IMG/VR virus record: IMGVR_UViG_3300032265_000524
Span: 1 to 56,549 of that record
Reading direction: 5' to 3' (one strand)
Source: a virus
Length of the DNA stretch: 56,549 nucleotides
Under the pieces are notes generated by a model that searched no databases, had not been told where the DNA came from, and worked only from the letters and a program-made list of their open reading frames with translations. A program made the translations under genes and the position numbers. This document shows, one piece after another, positions 29,301-37,062 of this stretch; positions within the stretch are counted from its first letter, which is position 1; every line of letters starts with the position of its first letter.

Positions 29301-32300
29301 TCCATTATCTGTATCAAGCGTAAGTCGAGTTGGTGCAGCATCAATTTCAACTGTATCGCGTGTTGGTACAGCGGCTGTAAGCACAGTTGCACGTGTGGGC
29401 AATGCTCCAACATCGACATATCAACGCTATGGTACATTTAACTTCTACTCAACAGCACGTTCAGGTTCAACAGTAACAGTTAATACTGGTACTGCTGTTC
29501 AAACTTCACTAGCTACCGCAGTAGTAACAACAAGTATTGTTGGTTTATCAGGACAGTTTACTATTGCTGTTAGCTCAACATCTGGCATTTACAAAGGCAT
29601 GTTGGTAACCGGTACAGGTATTGGTGCTGGCGCAACAGTTTCAAACTCATGGGACGGATCATCTTCAGTATTATTAACTGTAGCTAACAGTTCAAACCCA
29701 AGTGGTACAGGTACATTTGGTAACAATGCTGTGACAGTTGGTAGTACCGCAGGTATTACTGTAGGTACAAACGTAGCTGGTACAAACGTAAGTGGCACAG
29801 TTTCAGCAGTATACACTTCACCAGGTAACGTGGTAATACTAAGTGCTACTAACGGTGGTACACCAAGTGGTACAGGTACATTCTATACAACTGTCGCACA
29901 CGGATTAACAGTAGGCGGCGTAACAACAACTGCTACAGGTACAATTAATACTAACTATGTAACTGTTGGCAGTGTAGCAGGTCTAATGGTTGGCATGAGT
30001 GTATCAGCAGGTACTGGTTTTGTAATTGGTTCTACAATTACAGCGATCAACGGTTCTACACTAACACTGAGTAGTGCGTTAACAACAAGCCCATCAAGTG
30101 GCTCAGTAACATTTACCTATAACGTAACTGTCGCTAACAGCACAAGTGGCCTAGACACAACCAACGTAGCTATTACTGTAACAACTACATCAGCATTTAC
30201 CTACACACTAGGTAGCGGTACTGTTGCTACAACATATACAACAACTGGTCTAATTACTCCAAGCACAATTACAGCATTTGTAACAACTACAAGTGCTGGG
30301 TTATGGAATACTATAAGCACAACAAGTACAACAGGTACTATTGTTAATAATGTAATCCCAACAGCAATCACCGTAGCAAACACTTCTGGTGTTTACACTG
30401 GTATGGCAGTTAATGATCTATACGGTTCAGCAACACTAACACCAAGTGCTACAAACGCAAGTGGCAACGTAATCACTGTTCCAAGTACAGCAACACTAGT
30501 ACCAGGACAGCCAGTGCAATTTACCAGTACACCTGCAACAAGTATAATAAACGGTAGTGCTAATAGTTCACAAAGTATTTCAATTACCGGCGGGGTACTA
30601 ACAGGTACAGTTGGAACATTGACCTACGCAGCACAGGCTACAATACCTTTTGTTCCAAACGAAACTATTACAATTACTGGTGCAAATCCTCCAACACTAA
30701 ATGCAAACTGGGTAGTTCAATCTGCTACTAAGACTAGTGTGACATTTGCTACAGCATTAAGCAGTGCCGCAGTAACACCAACATTAACTGGTGCTGCCGT
30801 AGGTACACCTGGTGTATTTACAGTAAGTTCTACAACTGGTCTAGTAGTAGGCGAGGCAATTACATTTACAAACGTAATTCAAACTCCGACACTAACAGCA
30901 ACAACTAATGCTTCATTCACCACAACTGGCTCAGGTATTAGTGGATCAACACTGACTATTGGAACTATTACAGGTGGTACAGTAGTTATAGGTGCTGTTA
31001 TTTCAGGCGGAACTATTCCAGCTGGTACATATATTACTGCTAACCTAGCCGGTGGTAGTACTAACGGCTCTACATGGAGTATTAGTAACTGGATTGGGAC
31101 TTCAATACCTACACAAACTACACAGGCAATTAACGGTGCAGTAAACTTAATCACATTGACTAATACTACAGGTATTGTAATTGGTGAGTCATTTATTCCA
31201 ACCACAACTAACGGTGGATTAACTGGTTTATCAACTTACTATGTAACTGAAGTTATTAGTGCATCTAATCAAATTGCAGTCAGCACGAGTTATCTAGGTA
31301 CAGCTAATCAGACATTAACTACTACAACAGGTCGTACAGATGCTACAACATTTGGCAGTATATTTGGCGGCCTGACATCAGGTACAACTTACTATATTGC
31401 AACATTACCAGTTAGCCCAGTAAACAGCATGACTCTAAGTACAAGTGCTTCATTAACACCGACATTTAACGTAACAACTGGTGCTAACGGTTCATGGACT
31501 AGTTCAGCTGGTGCTGTCCTAGCGGCAGGTACTATTGCAACTGGTGCAAACGTTGTTCCATTGGCAAGCACTTCAGGTCTAGTAACTGGTCAATCAGTTT
31601 ACTTTAGTGCTCCAACAACTGCTAGCGGTACAGTGATATCAACTAATTCAACCGGCAACTTAATACAGGTTAATAATACAACCAGTTTGGCAATCGGTAA
31701 GAGTATTACATTTAATGGAACACTAGCCGGTACTAATTTAACAGTTGGTCAACAGTATTTTGTGTTGACAATTCCAACTCCGGGAGCCAACGGTACAATT
31801 ACTGTTGCTAACACACCGGGCGGCACAGCAGTAGTAGTTAATACTATAGCATCATTTGGTACGCCTCCAGGATTTACATCAAGCTATGCAATTTCAGGCA
31901 GCGCATTGAACACCTATAGTTCAGGTACACCAACAGTTGCTGGTTCTGTAGGTAGCAATATTGCTATCAACACACAGGGACTTGGATATGGTGTTGGACA
32001 ACCAGTAACATTTGGCAGTGCGTTTGGTAACGTCACTACAAGTACAACTTACTTTATTCAAAGTTTGAATACAGCAGGTATCAATGGATACATTGCTCCG
32101 GGTACTGCTACATCGTTTACAGGTAGTATTTCAGGTACAACATTGACAGTAACCAGTGTGCCAACAGGTTCTGGTATTACAACAGGTATGGTATTAAGTG
32201 GTGGTACTATTGGTACTAGCGTATATATTGTATCTAACGTATCAGGAACTGGTACAAGTGCTTCAAGTTCATGGACAATTAATACCACAGTATCACAGAC

Positions 32301-35300
32301 ATCAACAACAATTACAGCAACACCAGTGTTACTAACAGTAACCACTGTTGGTAGTGGTACAGTAACTCCTGGTATGTATCTAAGTGGTGGTTCAGTAACT
32401 GCTAATACTATAATTGTTGCTAACAGTTCAGGTAGTGGTGGTACTGGTACATACTTTGTAAACATTAATCAATCTAGAGATAGTGCAGGTACTCCTGGTA
32501 GCTATAATGCAACTGCGATCAGCATTACCACAAGCCAAGGTGGCGGCGGCGCATTAACAGTAGGCCAAGGCGGTACAGGAACTGCTACTATCGCAGGTGC
32601 TGTACAACTAGCATCTATAAACGGACTAGTATCAGGCTCAACAATTACATTTGGTGGCTCAACAGGCGCAAGTGGTATTTCAACAGGTACTACACAGTAC
32701 TACATTGTTGATGTTATTGGTTCAGGTATTCCTGGTGTAATCACAATTTCGTCAACATTTAATGGCGCATATACAAGTATTACAGGTGCTTCATTATCAA
32801 GTGCTACATTTACAGCTGGTGCTCCAGTTCAAATTAGTGTAGCATCAACAGGCTCCTTGGCTACACAAACTATTGCAGTTACATCTACTAGTGGTAATAA
32901 TATTACTACAACTAGTTCAGTAACTGGATTAGGTATTACAGCAGGGCAACCAGTAACATTTGCATCAAGTTTAGGTAACATTATTGCTGGTACAGTTTAC
33001 TATGTATTGACTGCTAGTGGTACAACAATGACTATCAGTCAACAGTCAGGTGGCAGTACATTTGCTGTTGGTACAGGCGGTAGCAATACAGCAAATATAC
33101 AAGGTACTGTACAGCTGGCATCTACAACTGGTCTAACAGTAGGTCAGCCAGTAACATTCAGTGCAGCTTCAATTCCAGGAACTGTAACCGCTACAAATGC
33201 TACAGGTAACTTAATTACTGTTGGCAATACAGCAGCATTGGTAATTGGTCAGGCAATATCGTTTAGCGGTACACTAACAGGCACAGGTATAACAAGCGGA
33301 GTTACATACTACATATTGACTATTCCAACACCAGGTGCTGGTGGTACAATTACAGTCAGCCTTGCATATGGCGGATCAGTTCTACCAGTGTTAACTAATG
33401 CTTCAGTAACAGCTAGTTACTCAGCAGGTGGTCCAGGCTATGTAACACCTAATGCTACTGCTACAAGTTCATCTGGTAATACTGTAACATTGTCAAGTGT
33501 AACAGGCGTATCAATTGGCCAACCAATAACATTTACTGGGGCAGGTCTAGTAGGTAGTTTAATTGTAGGAGGTCAAACATACTACATCCTAAGTATAGCA
33601 AGTACTAATATTACTATAGGCCTCACACAGGGTGGCTCAGCTGTGACATTGGGTAATGCTAGTTCAGGTACACTAACTGCTACAATTGGTGGTAATTTAT
33701 TTGGTAACTTGAATGCTAGTTTATTCTACTATATTACAACAATTTCTGGTAATACTTTAGCAATTAGCCAAACACAAGGTGGCACACCATATGTGCATAT
33801 CTTGGCACAAGGTCTGGCTTCAGGTACAGCAGGTGGTACAGCATTTGGTAATATGCTATCAGGAATTCCATACTATATCACAAGTATAACTGGTAACAAT
33901 CTTACAATTAGTACAACATTTGGCGGAACAACATTTGTTCCAGGTAATGCAGCTGGCGCAGCAACAACTTCTACAGGTGGCCTAACAAATACTGGTATAA
34001 CTCCGAGTACTATTTACTTTGTATTAGCAGTTGCTTCAACAACAACATTTACAGTATGTGCAACACAATATGGTACACTAGCAGTTCCGCTAGTAACAAC
34101 TAACCTAGGAGCTACTTCAGTACTATCGGGAGGTTATTTACCAGCAAACACTACGGTATTCAGCGTTAACTATCAAACAAATACTGTAACATTAAGTGCT
34201 AATCCTATTGCACCAATGTCAACTATATCAATATTCTTCCTACCAATTGTAACAATCGGTAGTACACTAGCAGTTGACGGTACATTTACAATTAATCCTG
34301 TAAGTGCAACAGTGTTTAGTTTAACGACAACAGGTGCTAACGTTGCAGCTGGCACAGCGATCGCTACTGGTCTAGCTACATTTGTAACACCAACATCAAC
34401 TGTTGTTACAAGCGTACCGCACGGATACCTAACAGGTTATACTGTTAATCTTTCAGGTGTTGTAACAAGCGGTCCTACTGGATTTGACCAAACTGGTGTG
34501 TCAATTAACGTAATTAACAGTACATCGTTTACATTTACCAACACAGGTTATGCTTCTTTAGTAGCTACAAGTGCTACAACAGGCACTGTAACTCCAAATA
34601 CACCGTCAGCATTTGCTACAATCACAACTAGTGCTCCACACTACTTTACAACAGGATTGTCAGTAACTGTTTCAGGTGTTTCAACAACTGGCTTTAACGC
34701 CAGCGGAGTAACTGTAACTGTAACTGGTGCTAACACATTTACGTACAGTAATTCAGGTATAAGTGTAGCAACAACAGCAGTTACCGGCGCTTCGGCAAGT
34801 TCAACAAGCAATATTGCTACATTAACAACACAAACAGTACACGGATTGTCAACTGGTAACACAGTAACAATCGTTGGTACAGGTGTTACTGGATTTGACA
34901 TTGCCAATGTAACTATTACAGTTACAAGCACTGTAGCATTTACCTACGCAGATGCAGGTTCAAGTATTGGTGCTACATCAACAACTGGTTTTGTCTACTT
35001 GCCAAGTAACGTGGCAGCAACAAGCCCAGACGGTTTAAACTGGACTTCACGCACATTGCCAAGCGCATCAAGCTGGCGTGCCGTGGCATTTGGTAATCCA
35101 AATAGCAATCCACTATTTGTTGTAGTGTCTGACACACCGGGTACATTTGCAGCCAGTGTGCGTACAGGTGCTACATCACAAGGTCGTGCAAAAGTAATCA
35201 GCGGCGCAATCAGCGAAGTACGTATGATTGAGCCAGGTTCAGGATATCCAAAAGGCACAATTTCAGCAACCTATGCTCCTGTGGTAATGACAGTTAACAG

Positions 35301-36681
35301 TTCAAGTACTACTAACATTACTGTAGCCGCAACAATTACTGGCGTAGTAGCAAATCAACCAGTTACATTTGCAAGCACAGTTGGAACATTGGCAGCTAAT
35401 ACAACATATTATGTTGTTACTGCTAGCGGTACAACACTGACAGTTTCAAACGTAGTTGGCGGTTCTGCACTGTCAGTAGGTACTACAACTAGTTTAAGTG
35501 TATCAGCAACTACACAAAGTATAGTGGTTGTTGACAATACTGAAAACTTAGTGGCAAATCAACCAGTTGAGTTCCAAGGAACACTAACAGGATCTGGTTT
35601 GTTAACAAATACTCAATACTATCCAATTACAGGTAGTATCTCAAGTACAAGTTTTGCAGTGACACTAACTAGTGGAACATTGGCTCCAGTTGGATTGTCA
35701 GCAGCTACATTAAGTGCTACTTACACAGCAGGTCCAATCTTTACTATCACAGACGTTAATAAGACTAGAGCAGCAAGTATCAGAGTTAGAACTGGTAACG
35801 GTGTATTAGGTAACCCAACCTTTACTAACCGTGGTAATAACAATACCACTTCAAGTGCTACTGTAACTGGCGATGGTTTCTCAGATATCTATCAACCAGC
35901 TAACTTTATCAACGTTAATAATATGTTCTCAATCCCAACACCGGGTGCAAACGTAACATTTGCAAGTGTACCAGGCGTATACTACAAACTAGTTACAATT
36001 TCAAACATTCTTGGTGTCGCTGGTAATTATACTGCTACATGGCAGATTAATCCTTCATTGACAACATACTTGGCCCCGGCACACAATGATTTGATTACAA
36101 CAAGATTGAAATACAGTCAAACACGTTTAACAGGTCATGACTTCTTGTACATTGGTACTGGTAACTTTACGCAAACTAACTATCCAAATGTTAATATTGC
36201 TAATGCTATCCAAGCAAATCAACAGTTGTTTAGCGGTGGCGGACGAGTGTTCTTTACAAGTACTGACCAAGATGGTAACTTCAACGTTGGTAACTTGTTT
36301 GCTGTTCAACAGGCAACTGGTACAGCTACAATTAACGCTAGTGCATTTAACTTGTCAGGACTACAATCCTTACAGTTAGGTAACTTAACAGTTGGTACAG
36401 GATCTGCGGTTATTACTAGCTTCAGCTCAGACCCATATTTTACTGCTAACAGTGACAATATTTTACCAACACAGAAAGCTATTAAGACCTTCATCACATC
36501 ACAAATTGGTGGCGGACAATCTAGTTTGAACGTAAATACACTGACAGCTGGTGTTGTGTTTATTGCGGGTAACGTGATAACTACAACAACTGGTGGACAG
36601 ATCCAGGTAAAAGCAAAGATGAACTTTGTAGGCGGTATCGACGGTGCAGCAGTAGCAATGCCGTTCTTTATGCAAAGATAA
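20341..36681 (+). CDS. Giant modular virion protein of 5,446 residues
   Basis: An uninterrupted 16.3-kb gene. It follows the plan of the 2,661-aa protein: seven CBM5/12-like W/Y/H units (residues 1-700, with insertions), a beta-helix start (LVYVGPLGTD...PWQTIRYACQQI, about 760-800), a core from M2144 (RNGCGVRNMTLTG to NGNSSYGTYGVIAEGVD), a seven-bladed propeller from about 2591, and a C-terminus with STDQDGNFNVGNLFAVQQAT and LPTQKAIKTF. Differences are expansions: six helical RD...YGGN units instead of one, about 19 YY modules, a ~165-residue GSGY-repeat insertion in blade 2 (2644-2808) and a ~1,900-residue insertion in blade 6 (2985-4888). No signal peptide, membrane segment or protease site is evident. 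An AGAGGA lies ten bases upstream of the ATG. Likely a very long adhesin or decoration fibre; the function is inferred. Confidence 0.85.
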   Translation: MAEFYLGRIKFVYQGNWTTGTSYVVDDVVTVSGKTYICVVSHQASTLFVTDLNFAPSKWSLVSDGQSWKNTWTTSTYYNAGDLVKYYGIVYQCNAAHFSSPSASASSVAVTSASGVNGLATLTFSAQSSAPFAVGQTITVTGMQPSGYNATAVVTSCSTTQVSYANSTTGAATVNGYVNAVGGLESNQANWDTFANAFNWRNSWAVSTYYHVGDIVSYGGYVYYCTTSHNSAATTTLGLENNSSNWQVFNAGITYLGAWSSGVRYRTNDIVKQGADLWICVSPHTSGVAIDATGTYFQTFLNGLEFLNSWTNSTAYIAGDIVTYGGYSYVATQNNTNQIPSTATSYWVVYTTGFNFVGDWNNSTSYKTGNVVRQSGYTYLATTDSAPITQTVTAANTSSNNAFTVTSTTGIVPGMSVNFSYTPVSVTATATTATGSYILLSSTAGLATGMPVTFSGSGLVGSGITNGQLYYITAIAGAQIVVSLNFQGSPITLTSTSSGTRTGTAGGYQGGVLGTATYYVQSVPSSTTFTVATTQTGTALALVAASGIMTATVAVQPPNASYWARLNNGFQWTNYPQTFAAPTVTTVTGSGSSATFSVIASGTVYTVTLTGGGSGYATGNVLKIAGTQVGGLSPANDILITVGTTTGVITAGNFTFTGFSSTWQAGQSYSLGDVTFWGASSYTCVQSHVSATANRPDSDTTATFWNLLASGAEVATLTTQGDTFYYGPNGPTRLPIGTNGQILRTTNGYPTWSTYGLINNLVYVGPLGTDAPAPGFGLSIDTPWQTIRYACQQIEAGYQNPQAQMLLQMNKQFMMQEVANYVTYTYKASVTGTSTGAFLTSNTAGLTLGQPIRFADAQSFLVTGVAVSTTTTYYVKAITNNTSFTVSLTLNGAALNATGTGTTTVSYYTSLTSEIARDAGIVIDAFIFDLGHGGTTKTTAAALAYFTTAGNSFINTAVQAQANVFIGAQNYLATLVSLVLANTAPGSNYQTLNSISVGNRAIQQINANYTAEANTTSQVQGYISIITTGLAAGASTAIPTVINPQTTISIKTGTFNEVLPVNVPSFTALVGDELRSTVVQPMAADPQLATVIPKNSAALTRIQSLIPNLMSNTTITPTSGNTTSQVTSLPAASAGSTTAITNLKAAYNTLYDIVASGTSNTPVTIMPSPTGWAAGSLTNIAYACSGNATGSTAGYANGVAQIKQNYAFLVGETLGWLQTTYPSIWSAEGPTNTVSGYRDISHILDSIVYDMTYGGNSMSERAGSSYYSFYALNILASEKAPFIQAIQRLQTVIASVITTTSVSPTNTTVAQVTSGSAGSTNAATYAQALLTMVIDWISNGSADAVVMPYTGWISSDLQAAVAAVNAQIANNNIQLDTLGWVTKYYQNVPLSQSLTQRDAGLTATYLAYDMAFGSNFNAIQCGRAYCRTNTSDIALRTTAELAPTLGAINFQYYKVKQIAASGATAQIQTTIDDINAFLVGGVAPPVITWPQPALPSGITYPAVAGSNVTGTGTSATFNITRYNNGNGTITTTNGTIVNAGGSGYSVGNTIKILGTQIGGASPSNDLVLRVSQANAGAIVAVTESTVHGALRLLESNRAFILAEIIAYINANYSSITTDPNYTVAKTQRDMGYVLDAIHYDLLYGGNWQSQDAGMAYYSALYGSQITSGFGTAFVATLGYASTIAQSIITNTAVGSPLQVTVSQVLAGATQTTGNSGIATTAGALFTIVTNIVTSGLTNGVPTKTVTTIAGTNTFTTSAAHGLSIGDIVIPQTTSNGLVSTVIGSGTQYFVASIPANNQFTLSASYNGTTLTSFTNGTGLTIAVQTINMPYIAWTGTTNLAAFQAVSSALVANYQSQVVTFINTNYSALTYNSTYAQRDTVKVTRAAMYDMLLGSNFASITAGRAYNRTQDYLVQGYEKTATVAALNYLITLVASTLSPYTAQATSATGSISLIINYLSSASNTVKPEVNGTVTYNNNVNLIKGAEILRANIPFLASEAVAYYAANYGGTVSTLAASGNLITTSGNHNLNVNDPVKFSGTAAGGIAINTIYYVASTPSNTTFTITTVEGYLNTNTGTTYPVVTLSSVGSPTLTVAYYHDATQTRSDISYFLNAIVYDLQYTGNYRSLRAAQVLYNAVNGSQLSNMWLVRNGCGVRNMTLTGLNGTLTVANAYGTKRPTAGAYTSLDPGFGPYDSNAWVSSRSTYVQNVTLFGNGCTGLKIDGALHAGGNRSIVANDYTTIMSDGIGAWCTGSNALTELVSVFCYYSYSGYLAELGGKIRATNGNSSYGTYGVIAEGVDSYEVPLYANLNNQANGAYITNVLTDSVTQVLRMEYENAGQNYSNVQYTIGGTGYNTVTVGNEFRDGAVFESRLIDLNDGNGVGGANYLAQANIGQGGNTYSITIAGTDLQLATAYIGERIVLTAGSGVGQSAFIVAFNNGSKTMLVAKEGFTSLTVNSASATTNAFTLASGNTNTLYANMPIWFTGTAIGGANISVANPATTPGSIPFYVIGTSLTLNGTTFQVAASSGSTTPVVLNNDSGTMTVVAAGWDHVIPGKAIASALDLTSQYIIEPRLTYSAPGYTATARTLPSSQEWTAVTYAAGYYVAVSGTPLGSNTAAYSSDGKNWSLSGQLPTSQNWQSVTYGGGQGAVATAVVGGLGGVGCILSCTLGTGLASQQVASVTVVAGGTGYLTAPSIVFTSASGTGAVATCTVLNGVVQTVTVTSPGSSYATVPTVVAATDRLTSIIVNRAGQDYCIAPNVTVSGGGSSSQATALASVSNNGLSTITLLTVGSGYTSTPTVTITDTNAKFIATANGVINTAYQSPTNLSGTWTSGGSLPATSFVAVTYGTISSTPTWVAVGGTNSAASSSDGLSWISKVIPTLALGSYVSVAYGAGYFVAISNSTATAYSLNGNTWTVGGALPSAQNWNSVTFGNGRFVAVSGTGTATAYSIDFGLTWTSFGAGLPSVQNWKAVTYGQGTFLAISDDVTAPLSVSSVSRVGAASISTVSRVGTAAVSTVARVGNAPTSTYQRYGTFNFYSTARSGSTVTVNTGTAVQTSLATAVVTTSIVGLSGQFTIAVSSTSGIYKGMLVTGTGIGAGATVSNSWDGSSSVLLTVANSSNPSGTGTFGNNAVTVGSTAGITVGTNVAGTNVSGTVSAVYTSPGNVVILSATNGGTPSGTGTFYTTVAHGLTVGGVTTTATGTINTNYVTVGSVAGLMVGMSVSAGTGFVIGSTITAINGSTLTLSSALTTSPSSGSVTFTYNVTVANSTSGLDTTNVAITVTTTSAFTYTLGSGTVATTYTTTGLITPSTITAFVTTTSAGLWNTISTTSTTGTIVNNVIPTAITVANTSGVYTGMAVNDLYGSATLTPSATNASGNVITVPSTATLVPGQPVQFTSTPATSIINGSANSSQSISITGGVLTGTVGTLTYAAQATIPFVPNETITITGANPPTLNANWVVQSATKTSVTFATALSSAAVTPTLTGAAVGTPGVFTVSSTTGLVVGEAITFTNVIQTPTLTATTNASFTTTGSGISGSTLTIGTITGGTVVIGAVISGGTIPAGTYITANLAGGSTNGSTWSISNWIGTSIPTQTTQAINGAVNLITLTNTTGIVIGESFIPTTTNGGLTGLSTYYVTEVISASNQIAVSTSYLGTANQTLTTTTGRTDATTFGSIFGGLTSGTTYYIATLPVSPVNSMTLSTSASLTPTFNVTTGANGSWTSSAGAVLAAGTIATGANVVPLASTSGLVTGQSVYFSAPTTASGTVISTNSTGNLIQVNNTTSLAIGKSITFNGTLAGTNLTVGQQYFVLTIPTPGANGTITVANTPGGTAVVVNTIASFGTPPGFTSSYAISGSALNTYSSGTPTVAGSVGSNIAINTQGLGYGVGQPVTFGSAFGNVTTSTTYFIQSLNTAGINGYIAPGTATSFTGSISGTTLTVTSVPTGSGITTGMVLSGGTIGTSVYIVSNVSGTGTSASSSWTINTTVSQTSTTITATPVLLTVTTVGSGTVTPGMYLSGGSVTANTIIVANSSGSGGTGTYFVNINQSRDSAGTPGSYNATAISITTSQGGGGALTVGQGGTGTATIAGAVQLASINGLVSGSTITFGGSTGASGISTGTTQYYIVDVIGSGIPGVITISSTFNGAYTSITGASLSSATFTAGAPVQISVASTGSLATQTIAVTSTSGNNITTTSSVTGLGITAGQPVTFASSLGNIIAGTVYYVLTASGTTMTISQQSGGSTFAVGTGGSNTANIQGTVQLASTTGLTVGQPVTFSAASIPGTVTATNATGNLITVGNTAALVIGQAISFSGTLTGTGITSGVTYYILTIPTPGAGGTITVSLAYGGSVLPVLTNASVTASYSAGGPGYVTPNATATSSSGNTVTLSSVTGVSIGQPITFTGAGLVGSLIVGGQTYYILSIASTNITIGLTQGGSAVTLGNASSGTLTATIGGNLFGNLNASLFYYITTISGNTLAISQTQGGTPYVHILAQGLASGTAGGTAFGNMLSGIPYYITSITGNNLTISTTFGGTTFVPGNAAGAATTSTGGLTNTGITPSTIYFVLAVASTTTFTVCATQYGTLAVPLVTTNLGATSVLSGGYLPANTTVFSVNYQTNTVTLSANPIAPMSTISIFFLPIVTIGSTLAVDGTFTINPVSATVFSLTTTGANVAAGTAIATGLATFVTPTSTVVTSVPHGYLTGYTVNLSGVVTSGPTGFDQTGVSINVINSTSFTFTNTGYASLVATSATTGTVTPNTPSAFATITTSAPHYFTTGLSVTVSGVSTTGFNASGVTVTVTGANTFTYSNSGISVATTAVTGASASSTSNIATLTTQTVHGLSTGNTVTIVGTGVTGFDIANVTITVTSTVAFTYADAGSSIGATSTTGFVYLPSNVAATSPDGLNWTSRTLPSASSWRAVAFGNPNSNPLFVVVSDTPGTFAASVRTGATSQGRAKVISGAISEVRMIEPGSGYPKGTISATYAPVVMTVNSSSTTNITVAATITGVVANQPVTFASTVGTLAANTTYYVVTASGTTLTVSNVVGGSALSVGTTTSLSVSATTQSIVVVDNTENLVANQPVEFQGTLTGSGLLTNTQYYPITGSISSTSFAVTLTSGTLAPVGLSAATLSATYTAGPIFTITDVNKTRAASIRVRTGNGVLGNPTFTNRGNNNTTSSATVTGDGFSDIYQPANFINVNNMFSIPTPGANVTFASVPGVYYKLVTISNILGVAGNYTATWQINPSLTTYLAPAHNDLITTRLKYSQTRLTGHDFLYIGTGNFTQTNYPNVNIANAIQANQQLFSGGGRVFFTSTDQDGNFNVGNLFAVQQATGTATINASAFNLSGLQSLQLGNLTVGTGSAVITSFSSDPYFTANSDNILPTQKAIKTFITSQIGGGQSSLNVNTLTAGVVFIAGNVITTTTGGQIQVKAKMNFVGGIDGAAVAMPFFMQR
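23065..26763 (+). repeat. Six diverged helical units (RD...DA..YDL.YGGN) in the giant protein
   Basis: Units are anchored by an Arg-Asp pair at residues 917, 1238, 1397, 1628, 1877 and 2103, followed by a YD-x-x-x-GG/GSN element and an A-G-x-x-Y helix. Examples are RDMGYVLDAIHYDLLYGGN and RDISHILDSIVYDMTYGGN. Spacing is 159-321 residues because beta modules are interspersed. The 2,661-aa paralogue has one unit (R597). Confidence 0.7.
29308..29472 (+). repeat. Five tandem 33-bp (11-residue) repeats at the insertion boundary
   Basis: Residues 2990-3044 read as five 11-mers of the form x-x-S-T-V-x-R-V-G-x-A (SVSSVSRVGAA, SISTVSRVGTA, AVSTVARVGNA, PTSTYQRYGTF, NFYSTARSGST). The first three are close copies and the last two degenerate. 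They sit exactly where propeller blade 6 gives way to the large insertion. Confidence 0.8.
29473..35005 (+). repeat. Large module array inserted in propeller blade 6
   Basis: About 1,850 residues of Thr/Ser/Gly-rich beta modules. I count eleven YY cores (e.g. TYYVTEV, QYFVLTI, VYYVLTA, TYYILSI, YYITTIS, IYFVLAV). Three tandem HG-type units are anchored by His at 4694, 4767 and 4834 (pattern H-x-x-TG-x-x-V-x-x-SGV-x-x-x-GF), and several VGMxVxGxG variants also occur. Blade 6 resumes at 4891 with the TSPDGLNWTSR strand. Confidence 0.75.
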
Positions 36682-36703
36682 AAATTAAAAAGGAAGAAAT
36701 AAC

Positions 36704-37033
36704 ATGGCAACAGGAAGATTAGGCAACACTCAATTAGTAGCAAGTACACTAACTAGCGTTTACGCAGTTACAGCTGGCTACTACTCAGTGTTCAACGTTT
36801 CGATTACTAATACAGGAACTAGCAGTACAACATTTAGTATAGCTTTAAGCACCGCTACTGTCGCAGGTAACGTGTTGGCTAGCGAATATATTGAATCTGG
36901 CACAACCTTGATCGGTAATGGTGTATTTGAACGTACAGGTTTAGTATGTGGTGCAAACATGAACGTATGGGTTACAACACCAGGTTCTGCTATAAACGTT
37001 ACAGTTTATGGTATTGAAACATCAACATCATAA
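36704..37033 (+). CDS. Small beta-sandwich virion protein (109 aa), copy A
   Basis: 109 residues starting MATGRLGNTQLVA. It is clearly paralogous to the 109-residue product at 37787: both share MATGRLG, a central VLASEYIESGTTLIGN / PIASEWIEYNTVLTGN block, the FERTGLV / LERTGII strand, and a GIE-S-T end. All-beta composition and lack of catalytic motifs suggest a head, collar or fibre decoration protein. AAGGAA lies upstream. It follows the giant gene by 22 bases and is probably cotranscribed with it. Confidence 0.65.
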   Translation: MATGRLGNTQLVASTLTSVYAVTAGYYSVFNVSITNTGTSSTTFSIALSTATVAGNVLASEYIESGTTLIGNGVFERTGLVCGANMNVWVTTPGSAINVTVYGIETSTS

Positions 37034-37035
37034 TA

Positions 37036-37043
37036 GATAAATA
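37036..37043 (+). promoter_or_regulatory. Putative late promoter box GATAAATA
   Basis: Seven of eight bases match the T4 late box. It begins two bases after the preceding stop codon and ends 19 bases before the next ATG. Confidence 0.55.
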
Positions 37044-37062
37044 TAAGAACTAGGAAAAAAAC

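Noticed and set aside
20341-36681. Misassembly as the explanation for the giant gene
   Set aside because: Module copies are diverged in DNA sequence, and the frame and domain order match the paralogue, so simple collapse or chimerism is unlikely. Long reads would still be decisive.
36677-36684. GATAAAAA as a further late promoter before the 36704 gene
   Set aside because: It overlaps the stop codon of the giant gene, and the mismatch falls within the otherwise invariant TAAATA core.
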